In this document: positions 32,137 through 42,058 of the stretch, piece by piece | Layout of the letters: the number at the start of each line of letters is the position of its first letter | How positions within the stretch are numbered: the stretch's first letter is position 1 | NCBI GenBank assembly: GCA_947492375.1 | Contig: CANLMI010000002.1 | Coordinates: 807,529-871,528 of the forward strand | Source: an uncultured Kordiimonas sp. | Lineage (GTDB): Bacteria; Pseudomonadota; Alphaproteobacteria; Sphingomonadales; Kordiimonadaceae | Reading direction: 5' to 3' | Length of the DNA: 64,000 nucleotides | Position numbers and translations under genes: made by a program | Notes under the pieces: model-generated | What the model saw: only the letters and a program-made list of their open reading frames with translations | What the model was told of the DNA's origin: nothing | Database searches by the model: none

Positions 32137-34026
32137 ATGTCTGAGACCGTAAGCGAAGAACTTGGTTTTGAAGCAGAAGTATCACGCCTTCTACATATGA
32201 TGGTGCATTCCGTTTACTCGGAGCGAGAGATTTTCCTGCGCGAATTAATATCAAACGCTTCTGACGCTTGCGACAAGCGCCGCTATGCGGCCCTAACAAA
32301 CGCAAGTCTGATGGCTGGCGAAGAAAAATTCGGCATTTCCATTACTGTTGACCCGGATGCAAAAACTCTTGTTATCTCCGATAACGGTATTGGTATGAAC
32401 CGTGATGACCTAAAGGCAAACTTAGGCACAATCGCCCGCTCCGGCACCGCAGGCTTTATGGATCAGCTTACTGGTGATGATAAAAAGGATGTGCAGCTTA
32501 TCGGCCAATTTGGTGTTGGCTTTTATTCAACCTTTATGGTGGCAGATAAAGTAACTGTTCTATCGCGCAAAGCAGGCGAAGGCACGAGCTATTTGTGGGA
32601 AAGCAACGGCCTCGGCAAATATACCATTTCTGACGCAGAAAAAAGCGCAACCGGTACAGATATTACGCTTCATATTAAAGAAGACTGTGCTGAATATTTA
32701 GAACAACACCGCCTTCAAACAATCATCAATAAATACAGTGATCATATCGCTGTACCAATTATGCTTGCCATCAAAGGTGGCGATGAAGAAGCTGCTGATC
32801 CAAAAGTCATCAATGAAGGCTCTGCGATCTGGACACGCCAGAAATCAGACATCACTGACGAACAATATACAGAATTTTATCGCCACGTAGGCCATGTATT
32901 TGACGAACCTAACCATACATTGCATTACCGCGCGGAAGGTATGCAGGAATATACAGTTCTATTGTTTATCCCGACATCAAGGCCAATGGACTTGTTTGAT
33001 CCAGCGCGTAAGAACCGTGTTAAACTCTATGTAAAACGCGTCTTCATTAGCGATGACAATGCAGATATTTTACCAGGTTGGTTGCGTTTCATGCGTGGTG
33101 TTGTTGATAGTCAAGACCTACCGCTTAATATCAGCCGTGAAATGCTGCAAAACAACCCAACGCTTGAACGCATGTCTAAAGCGATCACAAAGAAGGTGGT
33201 GAACGAACTTGGCAAATTAGCTGACAAACAAACCGATACATTTGAAACCATCTGGAAAGAATTCGGGCCCGTTATCAAAGAAGGTATCTACGAAGACTTT
33301 GAACGCCGTGATGACCTCTTGAAACTTGCTAGGTTTAAGTCAACAAACGCAGACAATTGGACTACCTTAAACGAATATGTTGAACGGATGAAAGATAAGC
33401 AATCATCCATCTATTATGTCATAGGCGCTGACGAGAATGCCGCTGCCCGCAGTCCACAATTAGAAGGCTTCAAGTCACGCGGAATCGAAGTTTTGCTTCT
33501 TTCTGACCCTGTTGATGAGTTTTGGCTACAAACCGTAACCGATTATGAAGGCAAGGGCTTCAAATCTATTACACGCGGTGCATCAGCACTTTCTGATATT
33601 GCCGAAAAAGAAGAAACCAGCGAGCCAAAAGAACGCGCAAGCGAAGGTGCAATGACGACGCTTACGACGCTAATGAAAGAAGTGTTAGGTGAAAAAGTTC
33701 AGGATGTTCGCCCATCAGAACGCCTGACCTCAACCGTTGCCTGCCTTGTCGCTGCAGATGACGCAATGGACATGCATTTGGAACGTATCCTAAAAGCGCA
33801 TAACCAGCTTGATAGCGTTCAAGCTAAAGTGCTCGAAATCAACCCAGAGCACTCGCTGGTTAGAAAACTTGCTGAAAAAGCCGATGAAGCAGGCGCTATT
33901 GATACACTTAAGGACGCGGCTCTGTTAATCCTTGACCAAGCTCGTATTCTGGAAGGCGAAACACTTGAAGACCCAATCGCTTTCTCTAGCCGCGTTACTA
34001 GTGTGATGGAACAGGGCCTAAATTAA
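32137..34026 (+). CDS. htpG: Molecular chaperone HtpG (Hsp90)
   Basis: ELISNASDACDKRRY, DNGIGM, GQFGVGFYS. Confidence 0.97.
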   Translation: MSETVSEELGFEAEVSRLLHMMVHSVYSEREIFLRELISNASDACDKRRYAALTNASLMAGEEKFGISITVDPDAKTLVISDNGIGMNRDDLKANLGTIARSGTAGFMDQLTGDDKKDVQLIGQFGVGFYSTFMVADKVTVLSRKAGEGTSYLWESNGLGKYTISDAEKSATGTDITLHIKEDCAEYLEQHRLQTIINKYSDHIAVPIMLAIKGGDEEAADPKVINEGSAIWTRQKSDITDEQYTEFYRHVGHVFDEPNHTLHYRAEGMQEYTVLLFIPTSRPMDLFDPARKNRVKLYVKRVFISDDNADILPGWLRFMRGVVDSQDLPLNISREMLQNNPTLERMSKAITKKVVNELGKLADKQTDTFETIWKEFGPVIKEGIYEDFERRDDLLKLARFKSTNADNWTTLNEYVERMKDKQSSIYYVIGADENAAARSPQLEGFKSRGIEVLLLSDPVDEFWLQTVTDYEGKGFKSITRGASALSDIAEKEETSEPKERASEGAMTTLTTLMKEVLGEKVQDVRPSERLTSTVACLVAADDAMDMHLERILKAHNQLDSVQAKVLEINPEHSLVRKLAEKADEAGAIDTLKDAALLILDQARILEGETLEDPIAFSSRVTSVMEQGLN

Positions 34027-34052
34027 CATTATTGAAGATTATATATAATATA

Positions 34053-34078
34053 TAAAGGGGCCTTAGCGCCCCTTTATT
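34053..34078. terminator. Terminator between convergent htpG and CorC-family gene
   Basis: TAAAGGGGC-CTTAGC-GCCCCTTTA. Confidence 0.8.
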
Positions 34079-34079
34079 C

Positions 34080-35375
34080 TTACGAAGTCTTTTTAATTTT
34101 AAGGGCAGTTACCTGATTACGTTTCCGCCCGCATACCTCAAACTGATAACCATGAAAAACAAACTTTTGCCCCGCAATAGGTATCGTTTCCGCCTCGTGA
34201 ATAACTAGGCCAGCGACGGTTGTTGCCTCATCGTCGGGCAATTGCCAATCAAATTTCCGATTTAAATCACGGATGGTAACTGTCCCCTCAACATCAATGA
34301 TACCATCAGTGCCTTTTTTAACACCTGGAATATCGAAATCATGCTCGTCAGCAATATCACCCACAATCTCTTCCAGAATATCTTCCAACGTCACAAGACC
34401 CTGGATGGCACCATATTCATCAACCACAAGTGCTATATGGGCTTTACGTTCAAGAAAGGCATTCAACTGTTCACGCAGTGTTGTTGTCTCTGGGACAAAC
34501 CACGGTTTGTTCATGATCCTGCGAACATTAAAGCGATGCATCTGGCCACCAGCACGTTTCATCGCACGCAGTACATCCTTTGAGTGCAAAATACCGACGA
34601 TATTTTCGATATGGCCTTCAAATACAGGAAGACGTGTATAAGGACTTTTCACAACCGCAGAAATAATATCGTTTGATGACATGGCAAGGTCCAGCGCTTC
34701 CATACTTTTACGGTGGATCATAACATCTTCGATCGTTACTTCATTCAGATCAAGGATTGAGCCCAACATATCCTGATCTGCTTTAATCAGACCACCTTCA
34801 GCACGCTGAAGATCAATAGCGCCTCTGATTTCCTCATGCGGCGTCAATGCATTCTCAATATTGGAAATATCTCTGCCAAATACCTTAAGCGTGAAACGAA
34901 CAATCGCCTGGACGACAGCAATTATTGGTGCAAAAACCGCAACGATTAGCGCGATAAACCCCGACACACCAAGCGCCATTCGGTCAGGGTTGGCAATAGC
35001 ATATGATTTTGGCAGAACCTCGGCAAAAATTAAAACAAGCGCAGTCATCACCAAAGTCGCATAAACAATCCCCTCATCCCCAAAGAGCGAGAGAAACAAA
35101 CCAGTAGCCAATGAGGTAGCCAAGATATTAATGAGGTTATTACCGAGTAAAATAGCACCAATAAGGCGCTCTTTATCCTCGATTAAGCGCGAAACACGCG
35201 CAGCATGCGTATTTCCATCTTTTTGTAATTTATGGATACGAGCCTTGGACGCAGCGGTTAAGGCTGTTTCAGAACCAGAAAAAACACCCGACAAGAATAA
35301 AAGAACGAAAATAATAGCAGACGTTATCCAGAATTCACTGGAAGTCCAAAAATCACCATCCGCAAGCGTTTCCAT
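34080..35375 (-). CDS. HlyC/CorC family transporter (CNNM/DUF21 + CBS pair + CorC_HlyC)
   Basis: SGSETALTAASKARIHKL, CBS domains, LVVDEYGAIQGLVTLEDILEEIVGDI. Confidence 0.92.
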   Translation of the reverse strand: METLADGDFWTSSEFWITSAIIFVLLFLSGVFSGSETALTAASKARIHKLQKDGNTHAARVSRLIEDKERLIGAILLGNNLINILATSLATGLFLSLFGDEGIVYATLVMTALVLIFAEVLPKSYAIANPDRMALGVSGFIALIVAVFAPIIAVVQAIVRFTLKVFGRDISNIENALTPHEEIRGAIDLQRAEGGLIKADQDMLGSILDLNEVTIEDVMIHRKSMEALDLAMSSNDIISAVVKSPYTRLPVFEGHIENIVGILHSKDVLRAMKRAGGQMHRFNVRRIMNKPWFVPETTTLREQLNAFLERKAHIALVVDEYGAIQGLVTLEDILEEIVGDIADEHDFDIPGVKKGTDGIIDVEGTVTIRDLNRKFDWQLPDDEATTVAGLVIHEAETIPIAGQKFVFHGYQFEVCGRKRNQVTALKIKKTS

Positions 35376-35429
35376 TTCAGTCCCTTTATAAGAACAATAA
35401 ATCTAATATAATTTTAGGGCGTGCCAGCC

Positions 35430-36548
35430 TTAAGCTTCAAGTGAGTTCGTCAACACCTTTTTAACCGCAGCCAAATCAACATCTCGGCGAATTTCAGCTA
35501 CTCCCATAGCACCAGTGATGAAAACCATTTTACCGTCTTCAACCTTTTTATCCTGCGCCATGTGGGCAAGCAAAGCATCCACAGCCATAGTTTTATCTAT
35601 CTGGGATGCTGTAGCCAACATGTCAACCGAACGTAAATGTTTAATCAAACGATCTTGCTCAGCAGCGTTCGCAAGGCCAAGTAAATGGGCTAAATCAAGC
35701 GCCATCACCATTCCAATGGCAACAGCTTCACCGTGAAGTAAAGTGCCATCATAGTCGCACTCAGCTTCCAGCGCATGCCCAAAAGTATGCCCTAAATTCA
35801 AAAGCGCACGCTTGCCGCCCTCACGTTCATCTTCAGATACAATTCGTGCTTTCGCCTTACAGCTATGAGCGATTGCATATGCTTGAGCCGCTCGGTCGCC
35901 GTTAGGGCTTAAGACCAAGTGGCCGTTTTCCTCGAGCCATTCAAAAAACGTAATGTCATCGATCAAGCCATATTTAACTACTTCAGCATAGCCTGCACGA
36001 ATTTCACGGACTGGCAGCGTATCGAGCATATCCAAATCAATGATAACCTTTTTAGGTTGATGAAATGCTCCAAGAAGATTCTTACCAAATTTAGTATTGA
36101 TGCCCGTTTTACCACCAACCGAGCTATCAACCTGTGCCAGTAAAGTTGTTGGCACTTGAATAAATTCTATTCCACGCCGCAATGTTGCCGCCGCAAAACC
36201 CGTTAGATCACCAACAACCCCGCCCCCTAATGCAATTAGTGTATCTTTACGTTCAACCTCAAGCTCAAGCAATTGATTGATTACTTCCTCAAAAGTTGCG
36301 AAGGATTTACTACGCTCACCAGGGGGAACAATAATGGTATCAACGGTAATATTATGATCCGTTAGTGAGCGAACAACTGTATTCAGGTGTAAGTCAGCAA
36401 CATTCTCATCGGTAATTATCACCGTTCTAGGTCGCTTTAGAAGTTGGCCGATATAATCAGGTAAATGCCCAACAAGCCCCTCACCAATTAAAATATCATA
36501 AGATCGCTCATCAAGGGGTAAATGCACTGTTTCAAATAAATGAGACAT
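35430..36548 (-). CDS. aroB: 3-dehydroquinate synthase
   Basis: GGGVVGDLTGFAAATLRRGIEFIQVPTTLLAQVDSSVGGKTGIN. Confidence 0.97.
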   Translation of the reverse strand: MSHLFETVHLPLDERSYDILIGEGLVGHLPDYIGQLLKRPRTVIITDENVADLHLNTVVRSLTDHNITVDTIIVPPGERSKSFATFEEVINQLLELEVERKDTLIALGGGVVGDLTGFAAATLRRGIEFIQVPTTLLAQVDSSVGGKTGINTKFGKNLLGAFHQPKKVIIDLDMLDTLPVREIRAGYAEVVKYGLIDDITFFEWLEENGHLVLSPNGDRAAQAYAIAHSCKAKARIVSEDEREGGKRALLNLGHTFGHALEAECDYDGTLLHGEAVAIGMVMALDLAHLLGLANAAEQDRLIKHLRSVDMLATASQIDKTMAVDALLAHMAQDKKVEDGKMVFITGAMGVAEIRRDVDLAAVKKVLTNSLEA

Positions 36549-37117
36549 TATATTACCTTCATTATATTATCAGATAACTTACCACTAAACTTATTCATCA
36601 CTTTGATAATATCCCCAACGACATCTTCATGCGGCCCATCACCCGAATATACTTTCAAATCTGCCTGAGCGTAAAAAGGGGCTCGCTTCTTGGCCAAGTC
36701 CGTTAAAATCACTTTTGGATCCCCATTTCGTAATAACGGCCTGGTATCACGTCTGGCCGTTCTTTCAACAAGAACATCAATATCAGCATCAAGCCAAATC
36801 GATAGCCCTTGTTCAAGGATCAACCTTCTGGTTTCTTCATTAATGAAGGCCCCACCACCGGTTGCTATTATTTTAGGAAATCCATCCATTAACCGACCGA
36901 TCACGCGTCGCTCGCCAGCTCGAAATTCGTTTTCGCCAAAACTCTCAAAAATTTCAGCTACTGACATACAGGCAGCTTTTTCAATTTCATGATCGGAATC
37001 GACGAATTCCAGCTTTAATTTTTTTGCTAATCGACGGCCTACGGTGGTTTTTCCAGCCCCCATTAACCCGACGAGCACAATCGACCGATCCACTGTTATA
37101 TTTTTCAACAAACTCAT
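36548..37117 (-). CDS. aroK: Shikimate kinase
   Basis: VGLMGAGKTTVGRRLAKKLKLEFVDSDHEIE, ATGGGAF. Confidence 0.95.
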   Translation of the reverse strand: MSLLKNITVDRSIVLVGLMGAGKTTVGRRLAKKLKLEFVDSDHEIEKAACMSVAEIFESFGENEFRAGERRVIGRLMDGFPKIIATGGGAFINEETRRLILEQGLSIWLDADIDVLVERTARRDTRPLLRNGDPKVILTDLAKKRAPFYAQADLKVYSGDGPHEDVVGDIIKVMNKFSGKLSDNIMKVI

Positions 37118-37371
37118 TTAACCATCTGATCATTCATATTTTTATATTACTTATAAAATATTTATACGCCATAGAACTGACCTGCAAACTATTTTCAGTT
37201 AGCAAATTCATAATTCAGCCGTAAATTTTGTTTATCTGTTATTTTATGTGCAGCATCAGGTCAATTTACCAGTTCTGTGACAAATATAGAGTAAAGACTT
37301 ACGCTGTTTCTGGACTTGGCAGTAAGCTCGTCATATAAGAATAGAAATTACTCAAGATATAAAGGTTATGC

Positions 37372-37512
37372 ATGTCTAAAGTGACACAATTTATTATCGG
37401 TTTAATAGCAATCTTAATCATTGGTGGCGGTGTCTTTTTAATGTTCTGGGACATTCCAGCCCCTGCTGAAGAAGTTACCAAAACCATAAGCAATGACCGT
37501 TTCCCTCAATAA
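37372..37512 (+). CDS. Small (46 aa) single-TM protein missed by the ORF track
   Basis: MSKVTQFIIGLIAILIIGGGVFLMFWDIPAPAEEVTKTISNDRFPQ*, sits between aroK and the xerD-linked gene. Confidence 0.7.
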   Translation: MSKVTQFIIGLIAILIIGGGVFLMFWDIPAPAEEVTKTISNDRFPQ

Positions 37513-37545
37513 AGTGTACTTCCCTACCGAACAAAAGGCAGAAAG

Positions 37546-39630
37546 ATGCTGAAAATCAATCGATATTCAATGGCTTCACTTCTGATCATGCTAACCGGGC
37601 TGGCTCCAGCCAGCGCTATGCAAGAGCAAACAGACCCGAACCTAGCTGAGCAAGTTGATGATGAACAGCAATCTGCCTTAAAGCCTTCAACAACAAAAAG
37701 ATTTTATTTAGCGCAACAAAAAAAAAGAGCGGCTAAACAAAAAGGCCCAAAACTTGGGAGCCCTAAATCAATTATCCCCGAACCCTTCATTTCCTCAAAA
37801 AGCATCAAGATACCTGCACCAACTTCAAACGATCAAACGGGTGATAACCTTGAACTAACAACTGGGGAAACAGGTGATGGCGCTCAAAATAGCCTGAATA
37901 CTGAGCAAAATGACAATTTATTTCAGAATCAGGATTTAACAAATCAATATGACGGCGATGAAAACCCTGTAAATCCTGATGGCCATAACGAGCAAGAAAC
38001 TTCCTCTTTTTATGAAGAAGGTGCCTTGGGGGCATTTGATCCATCAAGCCTATCAATACTCGACAACAAAGAAGGATTAGAGACGACATTCTGGAATGGT
38101 TACGACCGCGAAGCCTTTATTGCTAGACTAATAAGCTTCAAAGATATTGCTGGCTCTCCGGCTATGGACGCAATTGTTCGTAAAATTGTTTTATCCTCTT
38201 CTGATATTCCAGAAACCGTTAGCGAATTAGATATAGATAATACCATCAAAGCACAATTATCTGTATTGTCCGCCAAAGGGAAAGCAAACGATTATCAAAA
38301 CTTGATTGAAAACTTGCCCAAAGATCGGGACTGGTCAACTCTCGCTAAAGAATTTACACAAGCCCACTTACTTGCCAGCCGTCTTAGCCATGCATGTGAA
38401 ATCGCTGAAACACAGAGAAAATCTGATAACTCACCTTATTGGTTAAGAATGTCGGCATTTTGCGAAGCCGCTCGCGGAAATAGAAGCGCGGTAGATTTTC
38501 AACTTGGTATATTGGAAGAAGCGACATCCATCGAACCTACATTTTACCGGCTGATAGATCATATATTAATAGAAGCGGAAGAAAACTCCGCTGGTAATCT
38601 TAGAGAAACATCACAACTCGAAACCTTGGAAGGTGCTCTTGAACTGAACATACTTGAAGCAGCTATGGCCCGCCTGGCTCGCGTTCAAATTAATGAATTC
38701 AAATTGGAGAATGTCAACCCTATGGCTGTTGGAATGATGTTATCAATCCCTTCGGTCAGCCAAGATGCCAAGGCAACGTTGATCCAAATAGCTACTCAGC
38801 AAGATTGGTTAACAGCCGCAGAATTAGGGCAATTTTATTCTGCTTTAAATCCTAGCGATGATGATAAAACAGCGGCAATCTCTTTCGCGGCAGTAGACGA
38901 TAATTCAGAAAAGGTTGATGCAACGCTGACAAATTTGGTAGCAACAGGCACTGATGAAACTATTCGCCTGAATGCGCTGGAAAATGCATGGCTTAGAGCA
39001 GCGCAGGCCCAAACCACCAATACATCTGGCCCTGTTTTTGCGAAATTAACCACGGATATATCACCTTCTTCATCATTAGGAGATAAAGCAGCCTTATTCG
39101 TTAGAATTAATCTTCTCGAAGGTAATTTGGAACGTAGTTTAGAGTGGCTTAGAACACTGCGGGCACAATCAATTAATAATGACCCAACAATCGATATTGC
39201 TCTCCAAAATATGTGGCCTTTAATGGTTACAGTCATGGGTAATAAACCAAAGCCCGAACAGTTTAATATATGGTGGAACATTCAAACAGAAAGAAGTGAT
39301 CGGTTTGAGCGTGCTAGCCTGTTACTATCTACGATGGAGGCTCAGGGCATTTTGGTTCCGGAAGAAATGTGGAATGTTTTAGAAAAAGGCCCGGCGACAC
39401 TTAATGGGGAAGTACCTTCACCCGCTATTTGGCGCGCCTTTCTCTTGGCTGTGCAAAACAATGACAAACCGCTAGCACTTCTGCATGGCTTTCGATTACT
39501 TTCTCCAAAACAAAATGGCGTCTTATCACCCTCACTTATCGGCTCAATTCTTGGCAACTTGAGAGAAATGGGATTTGAACAAGAAACCAAGATGCTAGCA
39601 ACCGAAATCTTGATCGCTCAAGGACTGTAG
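37546..39630 (+). CDS. Conserved hypothetical exported protein upstream of xerD
   Basis: 694 aa, signal peptide (MASLLIMLTGLAPASAMQ), low-complexity N-terminal region then alpha-helical repeats. Confidence 0.7.
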   Translation: MLKINRYSMASLLIMLTGLAPASAMQEQTDPNLAEQVDDEQQSALKPSTTKRFYLAQQKKRAAKQKGPKLGSPKSIIPEPFISSKSIKIPAPTSNDQTGDNLELTTGETGDGAQNSLNTEQNDNLFQNQDLTNQYDGDENPVNPDGHNEQETSSFYEEGALGAFDPSSLSILDNKEGLETTFWNGYDREAFIARLISFKDIAGSPAMDAIVRKIVLSSSDIPETVSELDIDNTIKAQLSVLSAKGKANDYQNLIENLPKDRDWSTLAKEFTQAHLLASRLSHACEIAETQRKSDNSPYWLRMSAFCEAARGNRSAVDFQLGILEEATSIEPTFYRLIDHILIEAEENSAGNLRETSQLETLEGALELNILEAAMARLARVQINEFKLENVNPMAVGMMLSIPSVSQDAKATLIQIATQQDWLTAAELGQFYSALNPSDDDKTAAISFAAVDDNSEKVDATLTNLVATGTDETIRLNALENAWLRAAQAQTTNTSGPVFAKLTTDISPSSSLGDKAALFVRINLLEGNLERSLEWLRTLRAQSINNDPTIDIALQNMWPLMVTVMGNKPKPEQFNIWWNIQTERSDRFERASLLLSTMEAQGILVPEEMWNVLEKGPATLNGEVPSPAIWRAFLLAVQNNDKPLALLHGFRLLSPKQNGVLSPSLIGSILGNLREMGFEQETKMLATEILIAQGL

Positions 39631-39668
39631 TTTTTCAGGGGTAAGTTCTTTTATGATTGAAAAGAGCC

Positions 39669-40580
39669 ATGCATGATCAGCACGATATAGACCTGTTTCT
39701 CGAAATGCTCGCTGCTGAAAGAGGACATTCTCAAAATAGCCAAGAAGCGTATACACGCGACTTGTTAGGTTATACAGAATCACTGTCAGAGCAAATATCA
39801 TGTGCGTCCACTGAAGATATCCAAGATTATATCCGTTCCCTTCACGAGGCAGGGTTAAAAAATACAACAATCTCTCGGAAAATTTCTACCATTAAGCAAT
39901 TTTATCTATTTCTGTTTCGAGAGGGGCTCCGCAGTGATAATCCCGCAGCTAAAATAGCAAGCCCAAAAACGCAAAGGCTTTTACCTAAGTTTCTACAGCA
40001 AAGCCATGTTAATACATTATTGAATACAGCCGAAACCGAAGCAAAAACCGGAACTCCCTCAGCTATTCGATTACATGCCCTCCTAGAAACATTATATGCG
40101 ACAGGTATGAGGATAAGCGAACTGGTAACCTTGCCAAGACAGTCAATTGGGCCCGACACAGTTATTTTAATGATAAAAGGCAAAGGAGACCGAGAACGCA
40201 TGGTACCGTTAGGTGCTAAAGCACGTGCCGCACTTAAACAATATACAGCAGTTGTCGATCAAGAGACACTGAAGAAAAAACAGTCAACGCCGTATTACTT
40301 GTTTCCGTCACGAGGAAAAACAGGCCATTTAACCAGGCGGCGTGTTGGTCAACTCCTTAAAGAACTTGCAGGCCGGGCACAGGTTCCAGCGGATATGCTC
40401 AGTCCGCATAAGTTACGTCATGCGTTTGCAACGCATTTACTTACAAACGGCGCTGATTTGCGTGCCGTACAACAAATGCTGGGACACGCAGATATTTCTA
40501 CTACACAGATCTACACACATGTTCTGGACGAAAGACTAAAATCATTGGTCTTTGATAAGCACCCTCTAGCTAATAATTAA
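39669..40580 (+). CDS. xerD: Tyrosine recombinase XerD
   Basis: ATGMRISELVTL, SPHKLRHAFATHLLTNGADLRAVQQMLGHADISTTQIYTHV (R..HxxR..H..Y catalytic set). Confidence 0.93.
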   Translation: MHDQHDIDLFLEMLAAERGHSQNSQEAYTRDLLGYTESLSEQISCASTEDIQDYIRSLHEAGLKNTTISRKISTIKQFYLFLFREGLRSDNPAAKIASPKTQRLLPKFLQQSHVNTLLNTAETEAKTGTPSAIRLHALLETLYATGMRISELVTLPRQSIGPDTVILMIKGKGDRERMVPLGAKARAALKQYTAVVDQETLKKKQSTPYYLFPSRGKTGHLTRRRVGQLLKELAGRAQVPADMLSPHKLRHAFATHLLTNGADLRAVQQMLGHADISTTQIYTHVLDERLKSLVFDKHPLANN

Positions 40581-40707
40581 TACCTTACGGAAACATAACG
40601 ATTTAACCGTAAAATTGTTACCTCTCTTGTCTTACTATACTTGATATCTTATATCTATAAGTGCTAATTGAGCGGATATTATTGTCTCGGATGAAAGATA
40701 TAGTCCG

Positions 40708-41697
40708 ATGAAGAAACAAAATCAGGATACAACCAACATGATGACTTTTCTTGAGTTTGAAAAACCCATTGCTGAGCTTGAAGGTAAAATACGTGAACTG
40801 CGTAGTTTCTCCGGCAATGGCGGTGACGTTGATATTTCTGTTGAAGTCGGACAATTGGAAACGAAGCTTGGCAAACTGCTCAAGGAAACCTATGAAGGTT
40901 TATCACCTTGGCAAAAAATGCAAGTTGCCCGGCATCCTGAGCGCCCACATTTTCCTGATATAATCAATCATCTGTTTGACAATTTTACCCCTCTGGCTGG
41001 AGATCGTGCATTCGGTGAAGATAGCGCAATCACCGGCGGCCTGGCCCGTTTTCGTGGTGACGCGTGCATCGTGATCGGGCACGAAAAAGGGTCAGACACA
41101 CAATCTCGTATCAAACATAATTTTGGTATGGCTCGGCCAGAAGGATATAGAAAAGCTATTCGCTTGATGGAAATGGCCGATCGTTTTGGATTACCTGTCA
41201 TCACTTTGGTGGATACCCCGGGTGCATACCCAGGTGTTGGTGCAGAAGAGCGCGGTCAGGCAGAAGCTATAGCGCGCTCAACTGATATGTGTTTATCAAT
41301 TCAAGTTCCAATGGTAACTTGCATTGTCGGAGAAGGCGGTTCAGGCGGTGCAGTTGCTATCGCTGCGGCAAACCGCGTTCTGATGATGGAACACTCATTA
41401 TATTCTGTTATTTCGCCCGAAGGGTGCGCTTCTATACTATGGCGCACCAACGATAAAGCTGAAGACGCAGCAAACGCACTTAAAATTACAGCTCAGGACC
41501 TTCTTAACCTTGGAGTTATTGATGGTATTGTTGACGAGCCTTTAGGCGGTGCTCACAGAGATCCGGAACGCGCTCTAAATGCATTAGGGGATGCCGTTCA
41601 GTCCAGTTTACGTGAAATGGCCGGGATCGATGGTACGCGCTTACGCGAATTACGCCGTGATAAATTTTTAGCCATCGGTAATTCTGGCCTCGCTTAA
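40708..41697 (+). CDS. accA: Acetyl-CoA carboxylase carboxyltransferase subunit alpha
   Basis: [53 protein letters not shown]. Confidence 0.96.
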   Translation: MKKQNQDTTNMMTFLEFEKPIAELEGKIRELRSFSGNGGDVDISVEVGQLETKLGKLLKETYEGLSPWQKMQVARHPERPHFPDIINHLFDNFTPLAGDRAFGEDSAITGGLARFRGDACIVIGHEKGSDTQSRIKHNFGMARPEGYRKAIRLMEMADRFGLPVITLVDTPGAYPGVGAEERGQAEAIARSTDMCLSIQVPMVTCIVGEGGSGGAVAIAAANRVLMMEHSLYSVISPEGCASILWRTNDKAEDAANALKITAQDLLNLGVIDGIVDEPLGGAHRDPERALNALGDAVQSSLREMAGIDGTRLRELRRDKFLAIGNSGLA

Positions 41698-41963
41698 AAA
41701 CATCCCCAAAACCGATTTCTTGATACACGAAGCGAATCATTGATTTTACTAGGTTTAGAAACAAGTCTGGTAGCTTTAATGATTTGCTGTTTATATTTTC
41801 CTCACAAGATATAGTAGGAAACGCAATAGCTTGATACTTTATCTTGACTGTAACCTAAAGCTGGGCTTATTCTTATCTTGCTTGTAACGGAACATACGAA
41901 ATTCTCTTGGGGCAAACTTTATTTCGTAATGAGCTAATTTAAAATTAAACACAAAAGTCGAAT

Positions 41964-41978
41964 GTTCGACATTTGTTC
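41964..41978 (+). promoter_or_regulatory. LexA-type (SOS) box upstream of nrdA
   Basis: GTTC-GACATTT-GTTC matches the alphaproteobacterial GTTC-N7-GTTC direct-repeat motif, 80 nt before the nrdA start. Confidence 0.55.
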
Positions 41979-42058
41979 CTGTTTCGATTGCAATATTATG
42001 TTTCTCGAGACACAGTTTGATTCTGACATAATTACATGGGTAGGGAGAGACCAAAATA

